Source: Chitinophaga pinensis (lineage in GTDB: Bacteria; Bacteroidota; Bacteroidia; Chitinophagales; Chitinophagaceae). Taken from it: a stretch of 64,000 nucleotides of DNA. The position numbers were made by a program, and so were the translations under genes. Below, one piece after another: positions 52,475-61,022 of the stretch; the stretch's first letter is position 1, and each line of letters opens with the position of its first letter. The DNA lies in NCBI GenBank assembly GCA_902167325.1, contig LR632930.1, forward strand, positions 6,216,001 to 6,280,000, read 5' to 3'. The notes below the pieces were generated by a model. The model ran no database searches and had not been told where the DNA came from. It saw only the letters and a program-made list of their open reading frames with translations.

Positions 52475-54187
52475 TTACCTGCCGCCGCCTTTTTGCTGCG
52501 GCTTGCTCATGATATCCTTGATTTGCTTAACCGGCTCACTTGTAGGATCGAGCGGGGTCAGTTTATCCATGTATTTCTGCAAATTAGCCTTGTCGTCTTT
52601 ATTGTAGAAATACACCATCAGGTATGTATATGCTTTGATAAGACCTGCCTTATTCTTGGCGGGGTCAGTTTCTGCGAGGGCGAGATATTTCTCAAAATAC
52701 GGCTGAGCCACCCCTGTTTTAGCCTCTACATCACGTGCTGCAGCTGCCATCCCCTGCCAGAAGTGCCCTGTGGTAAGGTCAGGGTAAGCGGTAGTCAGCT
52801 GGCCGAAGGCAGCGAATGACTTGCCTAACATAGCGGTATCGGTACCGCCACTGGAGGCGTAATAGTAGTTCTGGCCTATGTTAAAAAGGTCGAGAGCGGC
52901 GGGCTTTTCCCCTTTCTCTGCTTTCAGGTCAGCTACTTTTTGGTACCATTCCCCCGCTTTGCCAAATATGCGCGCCTGCTGGAAGGCCTTCGCCACGCTT
53001 TCATAGCGGTCCAGATCTTTTGCAGTATCTGAAGTTGCGTATTTCTCGAGGTAATTCAGCGATTGCTGGTCGATAGCTACCTGCTGGGTAGAATCACCTA
53101 ATTTGATCCGGCTGTAAATTTCACTGCCAAGTTTATAGTCGATCGGTTCCAGTTTCGCCTCCCCCGTGCGCTTCACATAATCGTCGAAGGCTGTACGGGC
53201 GTTGAGGGAATCGCCTTTCTGGAGGTAAGCATCCGCGATCATACGCTCCAGCTTCATCTTGTAAGACTCGTTTGCCTGCGGAATAAGACTTTTTGCCTTA
53301 TTGATAGCCCCGTTGTAGTCCTTATCCAGGAACATGATGGATGCCAGATAGTACTCATTCCGGGTTTTATCTGCCTGATCAGACAGAGAGAGGTATTTCT
53401 GAAGGTACTCTTTTGCCTTGGTGAGAGAGAACTGACGCGGCTTAGGAGTGTAGTAGAACTGGTACAGTTCGTAGAAAGCCGGGGCATAAGTCGGGTCGAG
53501 GGTAGTAGCCTGCACCCAGTCTGCCACTGCCTGTTCAAGTAGTTTGGCGTTGTAATTCACATGCCCCCGTTTCATAACCGCTTCGGCATTTTTATCTTCC
53601 AGTTCCAGGGCCTTATCATAGGCGGAAATGGCTTTCCCCCCATTTTCACCTCCCAGGTAGCGGTAAACATCCCCCAGTTCGATATAATCCGCAGCCACCG
53701 GCTTATACCCTTTCCGGCCATCGTTATTGGCCAGGAGCGTTTCCATGACAGAGAGGGCAAAAGCCCTGTCTCCCCCTTTAACTTCCGTATTTGCATCAGC
53801 AATGGCGCGGGCCACATCGCCGTTTTTGTTCTTTGCGGTTGCTGCAATGGCAGCATCAAACTTCTGGCGGGCAGCGGCGGCGTTGCCATTGAGGAGATCT
53901 ATCCGGCCCAAGCCGGCGGTGAGGAGCGGTGAATTGGGGACGGCCTGAAGCCCTTTTTGGAATGTAGCGGTGGCGCCGTCTTTATTTTCCTGCCCCAATT
54001 CTGCGATACCGAGGTAAAAATACGCCCGATCGTCCGTAGGTTTGGCAGCCACCACTTTCTCGAAATCAGATTTTGCGGTGGCGTATTTCCCGTAATAGAG
54101 GTTTTTAAGCCCATCGTCTATCGATTGCGCCATTGCCCCTCCTGCCAGGAGGAAGAGGGCAACCACGGTACTGATACGCTTCTTCAT
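52475..54187 (-). CDS. Secreted TPR-repeat protein (paralogue 1)
   Basis: A 570-aa protein with a Sec signal peptide (1-20, GGAMAQ) followed by about ten TPR-like helical pairs spread over the whole length, for example GKYATAKSDFEKVVAAKPTDDRAYFYLG (cited in part; about 33-60). There is no lipobox and no other domain, so it is likely periplasmic. It is a clear paralogue of the gene at 54430-56154: signal-peptide end, first repeats and several blocks (GLKNLYYGKYATAK against GLKDLYYGKYQTAK) are almost the same. TPR proteins act as docking platforms; I cannot name the partner. It lies downstream of its paralogue, separated by a terminator. Confidence 0.82.
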   Translation of the reverse strand: MKKRISTVVALFLLAGGAMAQSIDDGLKNLYYGKYATAKSDFEKVVAAKPTDDRAYFYLGIAELGQENKDGATATFQKGLQAVPNSPLLTAGLGRIDLLNGNAAAARQKFDAAIAATAKNKNGDVARAIADANTEVKGGDRAFALSVMETLLANNDGRKGYKPVAADYIELGDVYRYLGGENGGKAISAYDKALELEDKNAEAVMKRGHVNYNAKLLEQAVADWVQATTLDPTYAPAFYELYQFYYTPKPRQFSLTKAKEYLQKYLSLSDQADKTRNEYYLASIMFLDKDYNGAINKAKSLIPQANESYKMKLERMIADAYLQKGDSLNARTAFDDYVKRTGEAKLEPIDYKLGSEIYSRIKLGDSTQQVAIDQQSLNYLEKYATSDTAKDLDRYESVAKAFQQARIFGKAGEWYQKVADLKAEKGEKPAALDLFNIGQNYYYASSGGTDTAMLGKSFAAFGQLTTAYPDLTTGHFWQGMAAAARDVEAKTGVAQPYFEKYLALAETDPAKNKAGLIKAYTYLMVYFYNKDDKANLQKYMDKLTPLDPTSEPVKQIKDIMSKPQQKGGGR

Positions 54188-54429
54188 ATTGAAATGTTTT
54201 AAACCGTTAAACTAAACATTACCGAGGCCCTTTAAGTTCGGCTGCGGTATGGGTTCATGTAATAAAAAAACATGCCAGAATGGTGGCTGCAACCACGCTA
54301 CAGCCCGGCGCGTCCTCTGAATTTACCCATTTTTTTCCGTAAAAACAATGGAGAAAACGTTAAAACATGGCATAAAAAAGGCAGCGCCCGTGTGGGCGCT
54401 GCCGGTGATATCCGTGGTTAAGACGGAAA
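54188..54429. other. Gap between the two TPR genes
   Basis: This 242-nt gap holds the terminator of the upstream paralogue (54374-54403) and presumably the promoter of the downstream one. I see TAATGTTTA on the minus strand but no exact -7 box. No reading frame of its own. Confidence 0.5.
54374..54403 (-). terminator. Terminator of the second TPR gene
   Basis: A perfect 10-bp G+C-rich stem (GGCAGCGCCC / GGGCGCTGCC) with a GTGT loop, followed by six T on the minus strand. It ends the transcript of the small membrane protein, PstS-like lipoprotein and TPR paralogue. Confidence 0.9.
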
Positions 54430-56154
54430 TTATTTAGAACCGTTAGCGGTACCTGCTTTTGCAGATGTTCCGGTAGATTTATTAGAGGAAGAAAGGAACT
54501 CTTTCACTTGCCGTACGGTATCATTGTTGGGGTCGATTGCCACCAGTTTGTCCATGTAAGGTTGCATGGCGGCCTGATCTTCCTTATTGTAGTGATACAG
54601 CATCAGATAAGTGTAAGCGTTGAGGAGGAAGCGTTTGTTGCGGGCTTCGTCTTCAGGCTTAACGAGGGAGATGTATTTCTCGAAGGCATCTTTAGCACGA
54701 CCTTCCTTGGCTTGCTGATCGAGTGCAAAGTTAGCCATCCCTTTCCAGTAGAAACCAGTCGTTTGGGTGGGGTATTTCACAGTAAAGTCAGACCAGGTAG
54801 AGTCAGAAGCTCCGTAAGTGCCTGCGTAATATTCATAGAATGCTTTGTAGAACTGGTCAGACATAGCCGCAGGATTCTCTTTCACTTCCAGTGCTTTGCC
54901 GTACCACTGTGCAGCTTTGCTATAGTTACGCATGTCTTTGAAGGCTTCTGCCACGTTGCGGAATTTTTCCGCGTCGGTGGTAGTATCGCTTTCTGCGTAT
55001 TTCTCCAGGTAGAGACCGGCTGTTTGCTGGTAGCCGGCCAGGGTTGCGGAGTCCGTGCTTTTCAGTTTGCCGTAGATGGCGCTGAGCAGTTTATAGTCGT
55101 TTGTCTGCAGCTGATCCGCAGAAACAGTCTTCACACGCTCATCCATGAGAGCTTTTGCGGAGAGGGAGTCTCCTTTTTGCAGATGTGCGTCGGCAGCCAG
55201 CAGGGTAAGCTTTCCTTTATAAACGTCATTCGCCTGTGGCAGGAGAGATTTCGCTTTGCTGATGGCGCCGTCGTAGTCCTTCTGGTAGAAGTTGATGGCT
55301 GCCAGGTAGTATTCGTTCTTGGACTTATCGGAAGGATCTCCTACTTCCACGTATTTCTGCAGGTATTGTGCAGCGTGGGGGAGGGAGAATTGTTCTTTGC
55401 GCTGGGTGATGTAGAACTGATACAGCTCAAAGTAAGCAGGCGCGTAGTTGGCATCCATGTTGGTAGCTTTCGACCAGTCGGCCACAGCTTGCTGGAGCAG
55501 GCGGGCGTTGTAGTTAACAAGCCCCTGTTTCAGTACGGCTTCGGCGTTGTTAGCATCCAGTTCGAGGGCTTTTTCGTAAGCCATGATAGCTTTACCACCG
55601 TTTTCACCACCCAGGTAACGGTAAGCGTCACCATGTTCGATATGATCAGCTGCAATCGGTGTGTAGATTTGCTTCTTTTTGCGGCCTTCGTTGTTGAAGA
55701 GCTTATCCATGATAGCGAGTGCGTATCCGCGGTCGCCGCCTTTCACTTCTGTGTTAGCATCAGCAATAGCGCGGGCTACTTCACCATCACGGCCTTCAGT
55801 GGCAGTGCTGGCAGCTTCGAATTTTTGTTTCGCTTCCGCAGTTTTTCCATTCAGGAGATCAATACGTCCCTGAGCTACCAGCAGGAGCTGGGAAGTGGGC
55901 ACTGCAGCGAGGCCTTTAGTGAAGGCAGCGGCGGCAGCGTCTTTATTTTCCAGTCCTAATTCGGCTATACCGAGGTAATAATAAGCGCGGTCATCTGCAG
56001 GTTTTGCGGCAATGGCTTTTTCGAGATTCTGTTTGGCAGTCTGATACTTGCCATAGTACAGATCCTTCAATCCATCTTCCACAGTTTGCGCCATAGCTCC
56101 GTTGGCTATACAGAACATGGCTACAAATAAACTTTTCCTTCTGTTCATGAGCAA
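54430..56154 (-). CDS. Secreted TPR-repeat protein (paralogue 2)
   Basis: A 574-aa protein with signal peptide (about 1-22, NGAMAQ) and TPR-like repeats across the full length, such as GKYQTAKQNLEKAIAAKPADD (cited in part, about 35-55) and KAIMAYEKALELDANNAEAVLKQG (about 185-208). It is a paralogue of the 52475-54187 gene. It begins 34 nt downstream of the PstS-like lipoprotein and is probably co-transcribed with it. In many Bacteroidota a TPR protein and a PstS-like protein sit next to exbB-exbD-tonB genes; here those energising genes are missing. The start could also be the second ATG, two codons in. Confidence 0.82.
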   Translation of the reverse strand: MLMNRRKSLFVAMFCIANGAMAQTVEDGLKDLYYGKYQTAKQNLEKAIAAKPADDRAYYYLGIAELGLENKDAAAAAFTKGLAAVPTSQLLLVAQGRIDLLNGKTAEAKQKFEAASTATEGRDGEVARAIADANTEVKGGDRGYALAIMDKLFNNEGRKKKQIYTPIAADHIEHGDAYRYLGGENGGKAIMAYEKALELDANNAEAVLKQGLVNYNARLLQQAVADWSKATNMDANYAPAYFELYQFYITQRKEQFSLPHAAQYLQKYVEVGDPSDKSKNEYYLAAINFYQKDYDGAISKAKSLLPQANDVYKGKLTLLAADAHLQKGDSLSAKALMDERVKTVSADQLQTNDYKLLSAIYGKLKSTDSATLAGYQQTAGLYLEKYAESDTTTDAEKFRNVAEAFKDMRNYSKAAQWYGKALEVKENPAAMSDQFYKAFYEYYAGTYGASDSTWSDFTVKYPTQTTGFYWKGMANFALDQQAKEGRAKDAFEKYISLVKPEDEARNKRFLLNAYTYLMLYHYNKEDQAAMQPYMDKLVAIDPNNDTVRQVKEFLSSSNKSTGTSAKAGTANGSK

Positions 56155-56188
56155 TCCGGTTTTAGTTGTGTTATCAGTATTTAAGTTT

Positions 56189-57118
56189 TTACTCAGTTAA
56201 AGTGGCTTCCCGGAACACGATGTTTAAACGGGCAGGGAATAATTTGAATTTGCCGATCACAAGTTGGCCTGGCTGGGAGGAAAGAAAAGTTACAAAGCCT
56301 GATCCCAGTCCCTGACGCGGCTCTTTCAGTATATAATACATACCCCGTGTGAGCGGGTAAGATTTAGTTCCGATATAGTATTGATACGGTTTTACGAAAT
56401 CCGTATATCCGTCCCCCCGCAACTTAACGGTGGTAACACGGCTGCTGAATTCGATAGTCGTGGAATCGTTCGTATCAGAAATCCAGTTAACGCCTATCAC
56501 GCCGATTGCGTCTTTATCTTTCTCCACATGCGCCTGCACTTCCTTATTGGATTTGGCGGCCATTGTATTGGGAGGCAGCGGCTGGCCTTTGTTGATGGAA
56601 TCAAGAATGAAACGAACGGTGCTCGAATTCTGATCATCAAACACGATGTTCCATTTCTTCTGCGCTTTTCCATTCATAATCTCACGCACCTGATCCATGG
56701 TAAGGATAGAATCCGAATTGTTATGATTTACGATCAGCGCAATGGCATCTGTAGCAAGCTTTCCGCTTTGAGGGCGTATCTTTTCCTTTTTGAAATATTC
56801 CAGTTCGTTTTCCTTCAGTTCCCGGGTCACGATAATAAGACGCGCACTATCGTCAAACAAATCCTTGAAGCATTCTGCTTCAGGTTTGTAATCCGCTATG
56901 ATCTTCGCATTCGGGTATTGCGACTGGAACACCCTTATTTCTGATTCAAGCAACGGCTGATAAGTTTTATCAACCGAAATGTGAATCTCTCCTTTCGTAG
57001 GGGTGTCCAATTCACCTTGCTGAGAGCCGGAGCCCCCGCATCCTGTGGCGAGCATCGAAACGGTAACCGTCGCGAATGCTAAGCCCATCCAGTTTTTAGC
57101 TTTTAAAAACATAAGCAC
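56189..57118 (-). CDS. PstS-like phosphate-binding-type lipoprotein
   Basis: A 309-aa lipoprotein with lipobox MLATGCGGS (Cys27) and a type II periplasmic-binding fold like PstS. The segment GEIHISVDKTYQPLLESEIRVFQ (about 43-65), ATDAIALIVNHNNSDSILTMDQVREIMNG (cited in part) and the IGVIGVNWISD strand (about 205-215) match the phosphate-binding protein layout, although phosphate ligands are not clear. In Bacteroidota such proteins often accompany TonB-system genes rather than a Pst transporter, and no pstCAB genes are present. I would not assume it binds phosphate. The TPR gene follows after 34 nt. Confidence 0.8.
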   Translation of the reverse strand: MLMFLKAKNWMGLAFATVTVSMLATGCGGSGSQQGELDTPTKGEIHISVDKTYQPLLESEIRVFQSQYPNAKIIADYKPEAECFKDLFDDSARLIIVTRELKENELEYFKKEKIRPQSGKLATDAIALIVNHNNSDSILTMDQVREIMNGKAQKKWNIVFDDQNSSTVRFILDSINKGQPLPPNTMAAKSNKEVQAHVEKDKDAIGVIGVNWISDTNDSTTIEFSSRVTTVKLRGDGYTDFVKPYQYYIGTKSYPLTRGMYYILKEPRQGLGSGFVTFLSSQPGQLVIGKFKLFPARLNIVFREATLTE

Positions 57119-57133
57119 TGTGGTGATACCTGG

Positions 57134-57367
57134 TTAAAAGAATATTTGTTTGATACCCCTATAGACACGAAATAATCCATAAGCGCCCAATACGCCGGCA
57201 AATATGTAAACTAATGTTTGAGAATTAAATAACTGTCCCATTCCGAGTTGCTCTGAAAACAATGCATACAAACCGAAAAGAATAAAAATTACTCCCCTTA
57301 GTATCTCGCCCATTGGGCGGTATGACATGTTCCTCCTTGTGTTCGTATTGTCGTTCTCCTGTCGCAT
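57134..57367 (-). CDS. Small two-helix membrane protein
   Basis: I recognise no family. From the ATG at 57367 the protein is 77 aa, with two hydrophobic helices (EILRGVIFILFGLYALF, about 23-39, and LVYIFAGVLGAYGLFRVY, about 51-68, both cited in part) and a charged N-terminus (RQENDNTNTRR). Starts at 57391 or 57328 are also possible. It precedes the PstS-like lipoprotein by 15 nt, so it is the first gene of that small operon and may be a membrane partner. It ends in KQIFF. Confidence 0.6.
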   Translation of the reverse strand: MRQENDNTNTRRNMSYRPMGEILRGVIFILFGLYALFSEQLGMGQLFNSQTLVYIFAGVLGAYGLFRVYRGIKQIFF

Positions 57368-57564
57368 TGGTGGCAAATTACAAGTATACAAAAAAAATGC
57401 TTTTTTCTACCGTATCTAACTTTTATTCGTTTGTTAAAAATTTTTCAGGCTGTTTCAAAAGCTTTCAGGAAGATGATGCGGATCCTTTCAAATTCCATAA
57501 TACCACAAAGTTTTAACATATGCAATTACTCCAAAATGCGTTAGTGGTTTCCCTGAAAATTCGG

Positions 57565-57572
57565 TAGGTTTG
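57565..57572 (+). promoter_or_regulatory. -7 box upstream of the phosphatase gene
   Basis: TAGGTTTG is an exact TAnnTTTG match 84 nt before the start of the phosphatase gene. No convincing TTTG lies 19-21 nt upstream, so the -33 element is weak. Confidence 0.5.
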
Positions 57573-57655
57573 CGGTCAGAAAAATCGGGTGAAAGTAAGG
57601 TTAGAGAAAGTATCAACTCTTTGATTATCAGCCACTACCGATCAAGCGAGCAAAC

Positions 57656-58090
57656 ATGAAAATATTGATGGTCTGCCTCGGCAATATTTGCCGGTCTCCC
57701 CTTGCCGAAGGCATCCTCCGCCACCTTTCGTCCCAAAATGGGTTGAACTGGCAAATCGACTCTGCAGGAACCGGTAACTGGCATGTTGGCCATCCTCCCG
57801 ATCGCAGATCTTTAGCCGTGGCTAAAAAACATGGAATTGACATCTCCGGACTCCGTGGAAGGCAGTTCTCTACAGCCGATTTCGACAAGTTCGACCGTAT
57901 CTTCGTCATGGACCTCGACAACTACCGGGATGTGCTGCAGAAAGCCCGCTCTGAGGCCGACAGACTAAAGGTACAATTGTTGCTGAACGACCAGCAGCCT
58001 GTACCGGATCCCTGGTACGACGATGCACTTTTCGAACCAGTGTTCAAACTCATTCACGATGCTTGCGAGCGTATCGTAAGCCGTGGATAA
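57656..58090 (+). CDS. Low-molecular-weight protein-tyrosine phosphatase
   Basis: A 144-aa enzyme of the LMW-PTP/arsenate-reductase-like family. The N-terminal phosphate loop is CLGNICRS: nucleophile Cys7, Arg13 and Ser14. The general acid is Asp118 in the DPWYDD motif near the C-terminus, so all catalytic parts are present. Such phosphatases often dephosphorylate BY-kinases that control capsule export, but no kinase or capsule gene is near, so the substrate is open. It is 31 nt upstream of hisS and shares its transcript. Confidence 0.93.
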   Translation: MKILMVCLGNICRSPLAEGILRHLSSQNGLNWQIDSAGTGNWHVGHPPDRRSLAVAKKHGIDISGLRGRQFSTADFDKFDRIFVMDLDNYRDVLQKARSEADRLKVQLLLNDQQPVPDPWYDDALFEPVFKLIHDACERIVSRG

Positions 58091-58121
58091 AACATTTTAA
58101 ACCTTCTTTACGCTATATAGC

Positions 58122-59468
58122 ATGGTAAAACTAAGCATCCCGCAAGGGACCCGCGACTTTGGTCCGGACGTTGTCCGCAAACGCAATTACATTTTCGCCA
58201 CCATCCGGCAATCATTTGAGCGGTTTGGCTTCCAGCCTCTGGAAACTCCCGCCATGGAAAATACCTCTACCCTCCTCGGCAAATACGGCGAAGAAGGAGA
58301 TAAACTCATCTTTAAGATTATCAACAACGGTCCGAACATACTGGGACAAGCCCAAATGGCAAAAGACAGTCGTGAACTGGGGCTTTTACTATGTGAAAAA
58401 TCCCTCAAATACGACCTCACCATTCCTTTTGCACGGTATGTGGTTATGAATCATGGAAAGTTACAGCTTCCATTCAGGCGCTATCAGATGCAACCCGTTT
58501 GGCGTGGCGATAAACCCCAACGCGGCCGATACAGGGAGTTTTACCAATGTGATGCCGACGTGGTAGGTAGCAACTCCCTGCTGAATGAAATTGAACTTTT
58601 ACAGATTTATGATACCGTCTTCAATAATCTTGGTCTGGGTAACTACCGCATGAAAATCAATAACCGCAAGATCCTGACAGGGCTTGCAGAACTGGTAGGC
58701 CGTCCGGATCTGATGCTCGATATCACCATTGCCATCGACAAGCTCGATAAAATCGGAGATAGCGGCGTACGTGAGGAACTCGCACAACGTGGGCTTGCAG
58801 CTACTGAAATCGGTCTTGTAATGGAGTTTATTTCTCTGGAAGGCTCCAACGAATCGAAGCTCGAGCGGCTTTCTCAGCTTTTCACGAATTCTCCCACAGG
58901 ACTGAAAGGCGTGGAAGAACTACTGTTCATTATCGGTAGCGGTTTAACTGCATTCAGTTCCCCTCCTGAGATCGACCTCACCCTTGCCCGCGGCCTCAAT
59001 TATTACACCGGTATGATTGTAGAAATAAAAGCACCTGCTCATGTAAATATGGGTAGCATCGGTGGCGGTGGCCGTTATGATGACCTTACTGGCTTATTTG
59101 GCCTACCAGGTATTTCAGGAGTAGGAATTTCTTTTGGGGTAGACAGAATATATGATGTGCTGGAAGAGCTTCAGCTGTTCCCGGAAACAGCACAGCAAGG
59201 CAGCCAGGTAATATTCTTCCATCCGGGTGCGGAAAAGCTGGCTGAAGTGTTCGGCTATGTAACGCGCCTGCGTTCAAGAGGTATTAACACCGAAATCTAT
59301 CCTGACGACATTAAGCAAGACAAACAATTTAAATACGCTGAAAAACGCGGCATACCATATATCGGATACCTAGAAGAAAATGCGCCTGGTAAAATTTCAT
59401 TCAGGAACATGTTGGGAAAACAACGTTACTCGTTAAGTCCTGAAGAGATGGATGCTTTTGAATTCTAA
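58122..59468 (+). CDS. hisS: Histidyl-tRNA synthetase
   Basis: A class II aminoacyl-tRNA synthetase that charges tRNA-His. The 448-aa protein starts with IPQGTRDFGPDVVRKR (about 5-20). It has motif 2 in FRRYQMQPVWRGDKPQRGRYREFYQCD (cited in parts, about 113-139), the HisRS-specific histidine-binding motif LARGLNYYTG (about 288-297), motif 3 in GGGRYDDL, and a C-terminal anticodon-binding domain. Length is normal (about 420-460 aa). It is followed by a bidirectional terminator. Confidence 0.97.
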   Translation: MVKLSIPQGTRDFGPDVVRKRNYIFATIRQSFERFGFQPLETPAMENTSTLLGKYGEEGDKLIFKIINNGPNILGQAQMAKDSRELGLLLCEKSLKYDLTIPFARYVVMNHGKLQLPFRRYQMQPVWRGDKPQRGRYREFYQCDADVVGSNSLLNEIELLQIYDTVFNNLGLGNYRMKINNRKILTGLAELVGRPDLMLDITIAIDKLDKIGDSGVREELAQRGLAATEIGLVMEFISLEGSNESKLERLSQLFTNSPTGLKGVEELLFIIGSGLTAFSSPPEIDLTLARGLNYYTGMIVEIKAPAHVNMGSIGGGGRYDDLTGLFGLPGISGVGISFGVDRIYDVLEELQLFPETAQQGSQVIFFHPGAEKLAEVFGYVTRLRSRGINTEIYPDDIKQDKQFKYAEKRGIPYIGYLEENAPGKISFRNMLGKQRYSLSPEEMDAFEF

Positions 59469-59482
59469 TCATATAAAATAGT

Positions 59483-59515
59483 AATGGCGCCGGTAATCCG
59501 GCGCCATTTTTCTTT
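59483..59515. terminator. Bidirectional terminator between hisS and the SDR gene
   Basis: A perfect 11-bp stem (AATGGCGCCGG / CCGGCGCCATT) with a TAAT loop, followed by a T-rich tail on the plus strand. The minus-strand tail is A/T-rich but less uniform. It lies between convergent genes. Confidence 0.88.
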
Positions 59516-59532
59516 ATGCAATAATCCGTTTA

Positions 59533-60489
59533 TTATTCCCATGCATCACCACCGATTTTTTTCCCGGAAGGCAAATGCCAATAGCTGTAAAAATCATCAT
59601 CTAACGGTTTGTGCAGATACTCCGGAATTGTAGTACGGACATAGTTCCCCCAATGAGGTTTGCTTCCATCACGATCGGAGAAATTGTATTCATCCGACAG
59701 ATTCCATGAACTAAAGACTTTCCCCCGCTTATCAAATACGTTGGGATCAGCAGCCAATGCAGCCACCGCGCGCCCAACAAACCAGGGCGTCTCAGAAGCT
59801 ATCCAGTTTGGATCAACGCTCGTACCGTCTTTCCAATTAGATTCCGCAACTCCGAAGTGTTCAAGCATCGCTTCTGATCTTAAGAAACCAGGTGTTACTG
59901 CCAAAGCACCGATACCTTTGTCTTCTAACTCCTGCGTCATACTGAATGCCAGACGGATTATTGAAGTCTTTACAAGGTCATAGAACAATTGACCCCGGTA
60001 AAAGTAACCGTCACCGTCTGTCACCTCTACAATCAACCCCTTCTTTTGCGGTAGCATAAGAGGCACTGCATACTTGGCGGTAATTATATGTGTATCAATG
60101 GCCTGGCGAAGCATCTGGAACCCTTTAGACAGGTCGTTCTCCCAGAATGGCTGGTTCCATTGCATAAGGGAATCACCACCCCATACATCGTTTACGAGCA
60201 CATCGAGATGTCCGTGATCAGAACGGATACGATCCATCAGGGCAATTACTTCTGCTTCTTTGCTATGATCAGTTTTTACGGGGATACCGATACCACCTAA
60301 TTTCGTAACGATTTCGGCTGTCTCATCTATGGTTTCAGGACGTTGGGGGCCTGAAGCGGGAGCGCCTTTTACGCTACGGCCTGTGCAATATACGGTAGCT
60401 CCGGCTTCGCCGAGCATTGAGGCGATGCCCCTTCCTGCGCCACGGGTTGCACCCGCAACGAGGATGATTTTTCCTTCCAATGGTTTCAT
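59533..60489 (-). CDS. Short-chain dehydrogenase/reductase (SDR) family oxidoreductase
   Basis: An NAD(P)-dependent oxidoreductase of the SDR superfamily. From the ATG at 60489 it is 318 aa. The cofactor motif is GATRGAGRG (about 12-20), NDVWGGD (about 100-106) takes the place of the NNAG motif, and the catalytic pair Tyr-x-x-x-Lys is YDLVK (about 170-174). The usual catalytic Ser position shows VTDGDG, so the serine may be replaced. The C-terminus is about 60 residues longer than a classical SDR. The frame is open to 60525 (MNFTFPTNLEKR), which is an alternative start. Substrate unknown. Confidence 0.85.
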   Translation of the reverse strand: MKPLEGKIILVAGATRGAGRGIASMLGEAGATVYCTGRSVKGAPASGPQRPETIDETAEIVTKLGGIGIPVKTDHSKEAEVIALMDRIRSDHGHLDVLVNDVWGGDSLMQWNQPFWENDLSKGFQMLRQAIDTHIITAKYAVPLMLPQKKGLIVEVTDGDGYFYRGQLFYDLVKTSIIRLAFSMTQELEDKGIGALAVTPGFLRSEAMLEHFGVAESNWKDGTSVDPNWIASETPWFVGRAVAALAADPNVFDKRGKVFSSWNLSDEYNFSDRDGSKPHWGNYVRTTIPEYLHKPLDDDFYSYWHLPSGKKIGGDAWE

Positions 60490-60531
60490 ACGTTTTTCGA
60501 GGTTTGTTGGGAAGGTAAAGTTCATGTTTAA

Positions 60532-60552
60532 CTACGCATTGTATCTGCGTAG
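60532..60552. promoter_or_regulatory. Inverted repeat in front of the SDR gene
   Basis: CTACGCA / TGCGTAG with a 7-nt centre (7-bp arms) lies 42 nt upstream of the chosen SDR start. It could be an operator. No exact -7 box was found beside it. Confidence 0.4.
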
Positions 60553-61022
60553 CGGAAACTGATTACAGACAACTTTTACTTCATATAGCTAACCAGGATC
60601 CATTGATTCCGCAAACTGTTGTTTTGTAATGCAGGTGCAATTACTATTATAATAATGTCGATGGTGTCATTAAAAATTGGGCAATTGAGAAGAGCGTCTA
60701 CAGGGGCTAAAAGAGTAAGTTACTATACTATATAGTGAGTATCCAAAGATCATAGATTCATATCAAGTAAAACATTCTAACAAAAAATGTAGGTGAGTTA
60801 TAATACAGCGCAAGTGAATTTATTCACTAATAGGACAATACCATTAGTAACAAATGCATAAGGATTGCAAATGACCTATTACGGTTTAGTGTATGAGTTG
60901 AGGATACGAATGGAAAGAGTTTCTTGTAAGATTTGAAGTAGCTATATTCCAGAAGGTTCGTTTTAAATCATCCATTCATCTTACATATAGATGCTTATAT
61001 ACGCACGGTTATTAAATGCTAA
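60553..61022. other. AT-rich gene-free stretch
   Basis: No reading frame, tRNA or terminator recognised. The sequence is clearly more AT-rich than the genes around it and contains small palindromes (ACTATATAGT near 60728). It leads into the tandem array. Confidence 0.5.
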
